NCBI RefSeq assembly: GCF_043290135.1
Contig: NC_134710.1
Location: 206,510,692 to 206,574,691 of the forward strand
From: Rhipicephalus microplus
Lineage: Eukaryota > Arthropoda > Arachnida > Ixodida > Ixodidae
Length of the DNA stretch: 64,000 bases
Direction: 5' to 3'
The notes beneath the pieces were generated by a model. It searched no databases, was not told the DNA's origin, and saw only the letters and a list, made by a program, of their open reading frames with translations. This document shows positions 1 to 9,625 of the stretch, piece by piece (within the stretch, counting starts at the first letter, position 1; the number at the start of each line of letters is the position of its first letter). A program made the position numbers and the translations under genes.

Positions 1-2324
1 ATCTCTTCCGCTACCCTCTCCGGCACTCAACCAAGAGGTCACGTGCACATGTGAGCGGCGTTCTTTTGTTAACTAGCATTATTTCGTGATCTACTGCCTG
101 TTTCTGCAGGATGGTTTGGAAACGCTCGTTTAGATGCGGTAGAATAGATGAGCATATAAGGAGTGCTCGAACGCGCAGGGCCATTAATTTCGTTTTAAGA
201 GATGGCGCCTGCTTGATGCGCTAACTGCCGGGGCACCAACACATGCAAAACGCAAGCACATTAGCCCCGCATCTCGTAGCAATTCACAGGGGGGAAAATG
301 GAAAAGACGCAAGCATTTCCTTTTTGTGTCTCTTTATTTATCTCAATATTTATTCATCTATTCAAGCAACAACTTGCATAAACTACACATGTTGTGTTAA
401 ATAATTTTTGCCGTGTCACGTGCTAATGTTGGGAATGTCAGAGCACAGTCGTCTACATAGAGGACCAACGTCACAGCACTGCCGTGTACGTAGGGCAATT
501 CATGCGTGTACGTTATGCCCTCATTGTCTGGGCATGTGCCCACGCAAGAAAGGGAGATCAGCGTTCATCTTGAAATTTGGCCTAATTCCGCACCACGTGG
601 CGTTGCAATTTTGGCAGACATGATCATCTACTAAACTAAAGAGGCTTCATTTGGTTTTACACCGGTAGAAACAAAGATGTCTGCTGAAGCTGTTACATTA
701 TTGAATACCTAGAAACTTATAAAAGGTTGGGGAATCAAACTGTTAAATTGAGACTGCTGTAGGATAAGTAAGCTATTATTAGCCATTATATTATACAACT
801 TAAAAAGTGTCCTACTATGTAGGCCACAATTTGTCATAATGTATGTTTATATGAAGTCAGTGCAAAGTAGTGTTTGTTATAATTTGCCTGTTTTTTCCAC
901 AAGCATAGTTTTTAGCCGTTTTGTAATATGTATAGACAACCAGTCTATTGGCTTTGTGGACACCTACCGAACACACGATTTCTGATTTTTCTCCAGTTTC
1001 ATTATATTGTATGGAAGCTTTAACAACCACTGTGTTTACTTATTTGTGTTGTTTTTATTACTATATTCATTTAGAAACTTAAGCTATGTGCCTAAATTCA
1101 TTTTTAATAAAAAGTACATTTTTTTTACCTCCACACAATATCTTATTAGTGCTACACTTTAGCTCTACATCAGAGTACACATTTATAATGATAACATAGG
1201 TTATTGTAACTGTGCCAATAATGCTTTCACTTTATCGATGCCGGTGTGTCCACTTGTCTGATGGCGGGAGGTTATTGACTAACATTGGTCACACGCAATC
1301 TTATGAAAGTAAGGTCTATGGAAGCAATCTGTTGAGGATAGAACTTTAAGAATGAATTCAGCTCACAGCTCTCAAATCTCACAGTTTAAATATAACCACA
1401 TAGTAATTGATTTTGTATTACTGCTAATAAGGGGAGGGGGTGTTTATGCCACAAGAACACAAACACATCACGCCGTTGCTGTTGGCTGCTTCCTTAATGA
1501 TGTCTGTTGCAGCCTGAAATGGTTGGTACATAATGCTTTTCTTTACCTGTACAGTAGACGATACTTTGTGTGCAACCAGTTTAGATGTTTTGGCAGCAGC
1601 AGCTCATACCGCTTTTATACAAAGCTGCTGTTTGGATTCAGCGGCAGTTTCATTACTTCTGCTGCTTTTATTATTCATTCAGTGCTTATTTGCAAGCTCT
1701 TCTAACATCTGCACGTTTGAATGAAAGCCCATGCTAAAGTTCGGAACACAGTGTTGTAAAGTCAACCATAGGAGCACTGACCCCCATTTTCTATATTGTT
1801 CCTCCCTTCAGCACTCTACCTCAACTGAAGGATAGGCATAGAAGTGCCACTCCTCAACAAAAGTGGTTACTGTGCTTCATTGACACTCTACAACAGCTCT
1901 TGTATGCTGTAGTACTTTTTCATTTCAAGGGCAACACTGTGCACAACTAGGTGGAGTGGAGGAGTAGTGTTGACTTGAGGATCACTCGATATTTGAGCAG
2001 ATACTGCTGTTCCTGGCCACCAGTGATCTCATAACATTTTATCTATTCACACCAAACTATAGGCCCAAAAAATATGCACTGTCTAGCAGTTATTTTCAGT
2101 TTGTGTGATGCAATTTAGAATAACTATGTATTGTATGTACAAAATTTGAGCATTTAAATGTCTTATATGTGTTCACGTGTTCACCGTCACATGTTGGGGT
2201 CGTGCATCTACATGCTCAAGTGGCATGTAAATTCTACTCTAGGGCACCCAGAGGTCACACTAAATCAATTGTATTGTGTGTTGGAAATTAGCCTTTCATT
2301 ACACAGTAAATTTGACTGTGGCAT
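1..2324. other. No gene recognised (5' flank or intron)
   Basis: AT-rich sequence without a recognisable exon or transposon. The open frames here are short, low-complexity or lack any family motif. The prolyl 4-hydroxylase exons further right are the gene's last three, so this stretch may be one of its introns. I looked for the preceding exon (the one with the HxD iron ligands) and did not find it. Confidence 0.5.
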
Positions 2325-2545
2325 CCAGGGGCATAGCCAGGGGGATGTCTTTGTATCACAAGGCACAACACTTCCACACCTTCCTGCACCCCCCCCCCCC
2401 TTCCCAAAAAAATTTTTTTCTGAGCGTCGGAGTATACCTATTTGGCAGAAAAGTGACTCAGATATTGTTTAGATGCTGGCTCTTTTTACTGTTTGACTAG
2501 TGGCGTATAGCACCGCTCAAAGATTATTTCTGGTTATGCCACTGG
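2325..2545. mobile_element. MITE-like element with 16-bp terminal inverted repeats
   Basis: The left end CCAGGGGCATAGCCAG (2325-2340) and the reverse complement of the right end CTGGTTATGCCACTGG (2530-2545) match at 14 of 16 positions. The 221-bp interior has no open frame of note and carries a long C run followed by A and T runs (about 2388-2420). Size, termini and lack of coding capacity fit a non-autonomous DNA transposon. The flanks both contain TGGCA-like sequence, but a clean target duplication is not evident. Confidence 0.55.
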
Positions 2546-4806
2546 TGGCAACACTAGTTGCTTCAGTTAAAAAAAAGGCAAATAAATCTAGATGAAAAGA
2601 AAGTGCAATGAGGAAGACCGTAACATCCTTGTGAAAATTCGTAAGGTTGCTATGTGTCCTGCAACCGAAATCAAGGCCTTAGTGCCTGATATACTCATTG
2701 CAGAAGGCTGAGTTCCTCTTGAGCATGTCACTACTTGCATTGAGAAGATCATCACAGAGGTGCCGAAAGAAAGTGCACACCATGTGCTTTGATACTTGTG
2801 GGGTCTCTAAATGAGGCACGCCTGGCGCTAACGCGCCAATCATAATGATGATGATGAGCTTGCACGCGAGCACAATGCCACCTATCGTGTTGTTAACCCT
2901 AAATGTGGCTTATCCGCGAGACACTTGTGCGCCACAAGACGCAGACAACTTTACATGGGGTAATAGCCCCCCCACATACTTCAAGTCATACAGTGTGTTG
3001 TGTTCAGTCTAGGTTCATAACAACCTTACACTTATACACAGGGTGCTCATTGAGTTGTTTTTAGTGTTTCGTGTAAATAGTAGTCATTCAAAATTAGATT
3101 ACAATAAAGTGGCTCAACTGTATTTTTTTGCTGTGCCATTTTGAACAAGTGTTTAGCAGTCGGGGTCCCACTGTATAGTATTCCCTTTAGGAGCAAATTA
3201 TGATGCACTATCTGCAAATGCATTAAAGGGACCGTCAACTGCCCGAAACGTGAAATGAGATGGCTCCACTGATGTAAAGATTGTCTGTTGCATTGACTCA
3301 AACCAATCCTGGTTTTTTCGTGAGAGATAGATTTATATTTTTATTTCTTTATTGAAAGTCACAAAACATAACCTGTGGCACCTCTGGTGGCAAAAATATG
3401 AACCATCCAATGTACCCGGCCACGTGACTGTTGATTGCTGCACACATCCGACGATTTTTTTTTGCTAGTATTGAAAAATTGTTTTCTTTATATCAACAGA
3501 TATTACTTGATAAAAATGTACAGATAGGCCTGCATTAGTAGTGTGCATTAAAGTGGCGCTGCCTTTGCGTGACATAATGATTCCAAGCTTCTTAGTGCAT
3601 CCTGAGCAACTTTTCAGCATGATCACGCAACTGTGCACACAGTTTCCAGGTCATTAAGATTTAGGAATGAATGAATTAACTTGATTTTAAGTCTGGCAGT
3701 TTCCTTCGGACGAGGCAGGGGGGGGAAGGGGGCATTAATTACTGTCCCGTCGGAAGCACCAGAAAAATGATCTCTAAACTCCAAACTCAAGAAGTTGCCC
3801 AAAATTGCATCTTGAGAAAGATGCATTTTAAACGCAGAAATGAAAGCTCATTTATGGGGCAAAGTTATGCTTTTTAAAATTATTTCTTCCATTATGAGAA
3901 CTTCGAGATCATGGTTATTTTGAGCATGTAGCTTTGGAAAACTTCTGATGCGAAATTCAATTGCAAGCAGCCAGGTAACAATGTCCAGGACTCTAGAGAG
4001 TGAACTTTTTTATATTTAATGCCCACTTTGGTTTCTTTAAGAGTTATCTTAATCTATGTCGAGTTCAATTATGGCCTCGATTTCTTTATGTCATGAAAAT
4101 AGGGAAACTGAACTTGTGAAAGCAAGTAAAAGAAAATATGCAATTTAGTGGAAAAAAAACTAGCTTTTTTCGAATAGCATCTCCCCTTGATCTCCAGTCC
4201 ACTTCTGCAGCGTGCCTTATTATGATATGTTTTTGGCACGTGTGTCCCAAGATTTTTAAGTATGTATCACCCTAGGAAACCAGTTTGTTGTCACCCATCT
4301 ATGTTTTACGTCGCATGGTCATAGAGGGGTCAATATACTGGCCTAAAACAATGCTAGTAATGCTAAAGATCAGTGTAAAGTAAATGAGGTTTAAAATAAT
4401 ATAAGCTACTAAAATAGGTAAGAATTAATCGCGACATTTTACCTAAAATCTCAAAACACGAGTCTGAACCAGCTGGCTGATGCCTACGTTGTGCAAGAGA
4501 AGTAGGCACCCTTGGCAAGCGTGCACTTGCCAAGAGAATTGTTTAATTGCCTGTGCTATGCACCTCTTCAGGTTTCAAGGTCGTGCAGCTGCATTTAGTG
4601 CAAGATTTAGAACTGTGCCAAGACGGGCATGAGAACGAAATTAGCTCAGGATTTAGCTCGGGATTTAGAACCACACAAAGACCTCCACCAGAAATTCATG
4701 AGCGCTAGCCTAACTGCACAATTGGTGCTGGATTAGAGCAAAATTACCATTACATTAAAACACCCAATTTTTTAAGGCTTTTATATCAATCTTATTGTTT
4801 CTGCAG
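2546..4806. other. Probable P4HA intron sequence; one dispersed-repeat start at about 3222
   Basis: No exon was found before the acceptor at 4801-4806 (ctgcag). Around 3222-3260 a segment beginning TTAAAGGGACCGTCAACTG resembles the 'ttaaaggg(g)ccc/acc' starts also seen at about 24327, 44277 and 45094, and inverted near 41275. I read these as members of dispersed repeat families, with low certainty about extent. Nothing else is recognised. Confidence 0.4.
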
Positions 4807-4875
4807 ATGAGTGACGTGTCTGCTGGTGGTGCAACAGTGTTTCCTCAGCTGAGGTTGACCCTTTGGCCAAAGAAG
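4807..4875 (+). CDS. P4HA: Prolyl 4-hydroxylase alpha subunit, antepenultimate coding exon (partial gene)
   Basis: This exon encodes 23 residues, MSDVSAGGATVFPQLRLTLW then PKK. The MSDVxAGGATVFP block belongs to the 2-oxoglutarate/Fe(II) dioxygenase domain of collagen prolyl 4-hydroxylase alpha subunits. It is preceded by ctgcag and followed by gtaaac, with codon phase 0 at both ends. The enzyme works in the ER lumen, with protein disulfide isomerase as beta subunit, and hydroxylates proline in Xaa-Pro-Gly of collagen-like chains. The leading ATG is an internal methionine, not the start: in the family this segment lies near the C-terminus. The two exons that follow (6890 and 9555) continue the family sequence in register. 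Earlier exons, with the peptide-binding region and the HxD iron ligands, are outside the window or unrecognised. Confidence 0.93.
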
Positions 4876-6889
4876 GTAAACTCTATAGTTGAGTTGTGAT
4901 GTGTGATTAATTTTATCACTGTTTTTGATACTACTGTATAATACATCCATCGTATATATGTATCCATCTGCCCGTATGCTAAGGCTTTACCTTTGTCGAG
5001 CTGAATCTTATTACAAATAACAGTTGATGGTCAATTTTTTTCATTACTCAGTTTTTTCTGACTATGTAGCCAGTTTCACTGCCTTCAGTATTGGCCAAGT
5101 GTACCACTGCCTGTAGGAAGCCACAGTATGCAAAGATTGTCAATAAAATTTATGCCGTTTTTCCTTTTTTTTTCTTTTTTTTTTTCATTTTACACTACTC
5201 ATCAATGCTGCAAACTATTACTTGCATACTTGAATTACACAAATATGAATTGGATCATTCATTCATTGATAGTATCTCATCAAAAAATCTCTTTTCGTTT
5301 TGGGAGGCTTTACGGATGATAACCTGCAGTTGGCTACTCTTTAACACGAAAGTGTTTTATGTCGAAGTCTACCACGGTTTCGCTGATGTATTCCAGTCAC
5401 CGATATGACATTGTAAAATATATTTTAACAGATTGCAAAGGAAAAAAAAACGAGAACGAAAGGATTTGTCACGGGGCATCAAACTAGGGACTTCTTCATC
5501 CACAACACACGGCGCTGACCACTACGCTACGGAGCATACACTATCAAGGATGCTAAGGGCAAGCCATTCATATACACCATATACCGTTTGGTGGCCCTCA
5601 GAGCTTCATAACTGGAGGGCGTTCTCGTCATCAGTAGCCAGATGGCGCTAAGGCCTTGTGCTGGGCATGCTCTCAAGGTCCTCACCTCTAGCGTTTTGAT
5701 CAGTGCCCCCTCCACAGAACGGGGTCTCTCTTGCGTGCGTGCTTGTCACACTTGTGATTCAAGAGAGCACAAAAATCACTTCTCTCACTAGCTGCCGCTG
5801 GTGCAGCCACGTCTACAAAGGGAGCACACTGCTCATACACGAAGCAATAAGAATCGTGACAGTTGCTCGCGCTCGTTCTGTGTATACTTGGGCGTTCGTT
5901 TTGTGAGCCTTTCTTTCTGTTTGAATAGCACGCTTTAAATGTCAAGCAGTGACAGTTGCTAGTCCGCGCACGTCTTGTGTATGCTCATTTTGTGCATGCT
6001 TTCTGCTTGAGGTGTGCACTGCAAGTTTCGAGATGGTTGTCGTTCTTCGCGTTATTTTGCAATTTGTTGCTGTAGCATTCATTCTCCCTTGTGGCGTAAC
6101 AATGCACAAATAATGCCTAACCAACTTTGTGAAAGCATGTTTGTTTTTTTTTTTTTTTTTTTTTTTTTGTGGTATACCGATTTTTAGGAGAGGGATCCAC
6201 CATATTTTTTTCGAGCTTTTGGATTCCTTCTGCTTAGTGCAGTACCAAAGGGGAGAATAGTGAATAGGAGACAAAGTAACAACGAACTTTTGCTGGTATC
6301 GTCACATAATGGGCACACGTCTTTTTTCTACAGTTTTGAAGCAAACGTACAGGAAACATATGAAAAGTAGTGAGGGGAAAGCTATACTTTGGGCAGGCAG
6401 AACCAGCCACTGACAGAGACAGGTGGGGAGATGGAGATGGGTGACCTTTTGCATTATCTGGAGAAAGTTCGTTTTTGTTGGAGCATACATTTTTTTCAGA
6501 AAAACTGAATTGGCAATGACTGTGGCAATGAGAAAGTAGGTCAATACAGTTCTAAACTTCAATCACCCAGCCATACCAAAAAAACAAGTTCTCCTGCCCG
6601 AAACAGCAGAATGGTCTAACTACATCTAAGATGTACCTTTACTGAATTCTAAGAGCAAGGTTAGTGTTTAGAAGACACTGAATATCTCTCTGTTTTTTGT
6701 AACACTTTGATGCATTTATAATATTAATAATATCTGGGATTTTACGTCCCACTGCGGTGAATGGGAAGTTTTTGTGCATAAGTATGTATTTTGCTATTCG
6801 AATTTTTTTTTAAATGGCATTAATCTGCTCATACTATAGTATAAGCATAATTTCAAGTGGTATACCTGGTTATTATTTGTTGTTTCTAG
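4876..6889 (+). other. P4HA intron (2014 bp) carrying a dispersed repeat
   Basis: The intron runs from gtaaac at 4876 to tgtttctag at 6889. It holds the 5465-6085 repeat copy (separate entry) and a long T run near 6143-6168. No further exon is needed to keep the protein in frame. Confidence 0.85.
5465..6085 (+). repeat. Dispersed repeat, copy 1, with tRNA-like promoter sequence
   Basis: This segment is homologous, as reverse complement, to 29888-30500. Shared blocks include the reverse complement of TTAGCATCCTTG at one end and, at the other, TTGAGGTGTGCACTGCAAGTTTCGAG (5 to 6 mismatches or fewer over long stretches by eye). On the minus strand, about 5530-5465 reads GCTCCGTAGCGTAGTGGTCAGC, a good RNA polymerase III A box (TAGCGTAGTGG), followed by a weaker B-box-like TAGTTTGATGCC. 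This suggests a tRNA-derived SINE or composite element. No coding capacity is seen. Exact ends are uncertain by tens of bases. Confidence 0.65.
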
Positions 6890-6986
6890 GGTGCTGCTGC
6901 TTTCTGGTACAATCTTCATCGGAGTGGTGAGGGGGACATGCTCACACGGCATGCTGCTTGCCCAGTTCTTGCTGGCTCGAAATGGG
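6890..6986 (+). CDS. P4HA: Prolyl 4-hydroxylase alpha subunit, penultimate coding exon
   Basis: This 97-bp exon encodes GAAAFWYNLHRSGEGDMLTR followed by HAACPVLAGSKW and the first base of the next codon. It lies between tttctag and gttagt. It contains two catalytic positions by family correspondence: the distal iron-binding histidine in TRHAACPVL, and ten residues later the lysine in AGSKW that binds the 2-oxoglutarate C5 carboxylate (His483 and Lys493 in human P4HA1). Both are intact, so this part of the active site looks functional. The exon ends in phase 1 and joins the 9555 exon to give the family's KWVSNKWFHERG signature. Confidence 0.95.
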
Positions 6987-7529
6987 GTTAGTATGACTAC
7001 CATATCAGTAGAGTTCACTAAATGCCAAATCATCTGTAATACAACAGACCTTCTACTGGTACCTGTTCTAGGTTGGTATATGCTGGAAGTCCCAATCTCA
7101 GCTAGTGGGTCTATATTGTAAATGTTTTCAAGAGAATTAAAAGTGCCTAGTGATCAGGTGCAGTGCATATCATTGCTTACGTGACTTGAGGCAAATTAAC
7201 AGTATGTTTTCATATGGTATATTGCAGAGTCAAAATGAAACTGTCCTGAATGTTTGCCTTGTTTGCAGTTCAAAAAGTGATGTATTTGCAAGAGCAGACC
7301 TTACCTAAGCAAAGACTTCATGATGATGAACTCTCTGCAATTTGGCATGCATCAATCGCAAGCCACGTCACACCGATGCTTTGCCTTGAGAACAATATGT
7401 GCCACAGATGCCAGAGTTTGTAATCACAAAGCTAATCACAACTTTATTTCTGCAATATGTATATACCTAGACAGCTTCGAATGAAGTACTATCACAAAAA
7501 ATGACCTGGGAAGCTATATCCACCACAAT

Positions 7530-7715
7530 AGCAGGCTGAATTGTTGTGCTACCAAGTTTTAAATCATAAGTTCGATTTCCAGCACAGTGGCCAAAATTCG
7601 ATGGGGGCTAAATGCAATAACACCCATGTGCTTATATTCTGGTCCACATTAAATAATCTCAGATGGTCAAAATTTATTCGTAAACCCCAAGTAATGCATG
7701 TCTCATACCATACAG
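7530..7715 (+). mobile_element. Decayed Ruka-type tRNA-derived SINE
   Basis: The sequence follows the same order as the better copies at 43294-43531 and 47608-47773 but is heavily mutated. It has a B-box-like stretch AAGTTCGATTTCC, then a segment matching the body (gatgggggctaaatgcaa, gtgtgcttatattctgg, ctcagatggtcaaaattt), ending near catgtctcatacc. No target duplication is visible. Confidence 0.55.
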
Positions 7716-7754
7716 AACAAAAAAAGGTGAATTTAAGAGCTCATTATCTTTGTT

Positions 7755-7905
7755 AGACAATCAAGCCAAGGAAAGTGTAAAGAACACTCTCTGTAGCAAT
7801 TATGCTACAAATGTAAAAAAATTAAAGTAGACGAAAGGACAACTTGCCACTGGCAGGTACTGAACCTACGGCAAACCTGCAGGCGGCAGGTGTAGTCCAA
7901 GGATT
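7755..7905 (-). mobile_element. Second-type tRNA-headed SINE, 5'-degraded copy
   Basis: Read on the minus strand, the 3' part CACTTTCCTTGGCTTGATTG matches ACTTTCCTTAGCTTGATTGTC of the + copy at 8250-8455, and a tRNA-like block with GGTTCAGTACC lies at the higher-coordinate end. It is in inverted orientation to the 8250 copy, about 345 bp away. Confidence 0.5.
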
Positions 7906-8249
7906 ACAGTAGGCTCTCATGAAATAGGACCTGATGGAACCAGAAAAATATTGTCACGGGTGTAGAAATACCTCTTTAGTGGAGCTGCTAAAATGGCACC
8001 TAATGAAAGAAGAAGCTGACATTGGTATTGTCGGGCTCAGTCTGGCCCTGTTGACTGGCATTCTGTGCACCCTGTGCACTGTTATTTCACTCTCGTACCA
8101 ACTCATGACCCCTAAATAAATACTCCCCATAACAACATGTTCCAAGATAAATTTACTAGCACAAAGAAAGATGAAACATTCAGGAAGGACAGACACTATA
8201 ACTATAATGATGCTATAGTGTACCCCATAAAGGGGATGGTGGGATGACA

Positions 8250-8455
8250 GCTGCCATAGCTCAGTTGGTAGAGTATTGGATGCGTTATTCAAATTTTGCA
8301 AGTTCAACCCTTGCCAGAGGCTATTAGGTTTTTATCCACATTAGTTTCATCTCATTTATATCATGATTACTACAAATAATATCCCCTATACTTTCCTTAG
8401 CTTGATTGTCTGTTCGTTCTCATCAAATGTTGTATCTAATATAACCATATTGTGC
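8250..8455 (+). mobile_element. tRNA-derived SINE, near full length
   Basis: The head GCTGCCATAGCTCAGTTGGT (8250-8269) contains a near-perfect RNA polymerase III A box. A B-box-like GCAAGTTCAACCC follows at about 8298-8310. The T-rich body runs through ATATCCCCTATACTTTCC to about 8455. The tRNA part lacks a full set of pairing stems and a conserved anticodon arm, so it is a SINE rather than a tRNA gene. Confidence 0.65.
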
Positions 8456-9554
8456 TTTTGACACGTAAAACGCTAGAAAGTATTATTGCCTAGGAAGCGA
8501 CAGGGTTATTTTTTTGGTTTTTTTTTTCTGCTGCAACATAAAAACCTTGATCTAACAAAATTTGCAAATAACAAATTATTTTTGTTCCAGTACAACTTCT
8601 TTCTAAGGCCAGGCCAGTTTTTTAAAGACGATAGTCTTTCTTGGGGACCTTCGACGCAAAAATTTTGGTCTGTCTATCTATATGTACATTTGTCTGTTTG
8701 TCTACTCTCAACGGCACTGGGTACTTGAAACGGCCAACCCCATCCGCAGCGCCCACCAATGTTGCTCAAGGTTTAGCGTTCATACTTGTGGAATTGTCAA
8801 TTAATAAGCAATTATTGTGCAAGTCTGGGGCACCATAACAACACGTGTATATTCTGCATGTGCTTCTTTAGTAGAAAATGCATACATAAATCATTTTAAG
8901 GACCGTAGTGCTTATCACGCTGTGCTGACCATGTAATGCTTGCACGAAAAGGTGAGTGTTTCCAACCCTTTGCTAAGACGCGATGGTGGTGGCACCTACC
9001 CGTCGCCTTGCAATCATCTCTGAGACGGGCGTGCACACCCATCTCAGAGCCACGCGCTTTGTTTTGCAAGAAGACTGCCAGGTGGCACTCACGTCTCACG
9101 TGTAACATGACGATGTGCTCAATCGCCTCTGCTGCACACTCAAGGCACTCTAACGCAGTGCCCCCAAAACACCATTCACCAATTTTCTTGCATAGAACAT
9201 CAAATTAATTGTTCATTATCTCCACACGCAAGACTATCGTTTTTCGACAACATTTGCAGATTACGTGCAGATACGGGGCCAATTGTGTTCCTGTTGATTC
9301 TAAATTGGTAATTCTTTGTTACGGCATGCAGTGCCACTTCAAGGGAAGTCGATGATATGGTATCTAGGAACTGTACTATCTTACTGAGTTGGTAAAAAAT
9401 CTTGGAGAACATTTGGGATGTCACGTAACAAGTTGTGTCTTATTTTAGCCTAAAATAAAAAAGTATTACTGGTGCAGAATACATTAGACTCAGCTGTTTC
9501 TGCCTGCTGCTTACTCTTACATGTCTACTCATTTCTTGTCCATTCTCTTTTTAG

Positions 9555-9625
9555 TCTCGAACAAATGGTTCCATGAACGAGGTCAAGAATTTCTTAGGCC
9601 ATGTGGCACACGCATCAACCAGTGA
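9555..9625 (+). CDS. P4HA: Prolyl 4-hydroxylase alpha subunit, terminal coding exon
   Basis: With the carried-over G, the exon reads VSNKWFHERGQEFLRPCGTR then INQ and TGA at 9623-9625. SNKWFHERGQEFLRPC is the near-invariant C-terminal signature of the P4HA family, after which family tails vary. The acceptor is ctttttag. The gene's 3' end is therefore complete in coding terms. No AATAAA lies close downstream, so the length of the 3' UTR is unclear. Together the three exons give about 78 C-terminal residues with no frameshift. Confidence 0.95.

Larger units (their letters stand above)
6987..9554 (+). other. P4HA last intron (2568 bp) with three SINE copies
   Basis: The intron runs from gttagt at 6987 to ctttttag at 9554. 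SINE remnants lie at 7530-7715 (+), 7755-7905 (-) and 8250-8455 (+). About 8900-9190 is GC-richer than its surroundings but shows no recognisable exon. Confidence 0.85.

Noticed and set aside
6143..6168. Long T run as a retrocopy poly-A tail
   Set aside because: No retrocopy sequence adjoins it; it is more likely simple slippage and its length is unreliable.
8250..8330. Possible tRNA gene
   Set aside because: A and B boxes are good, but the stems do not pair and a SINE body follows; a related copy lies nearby.
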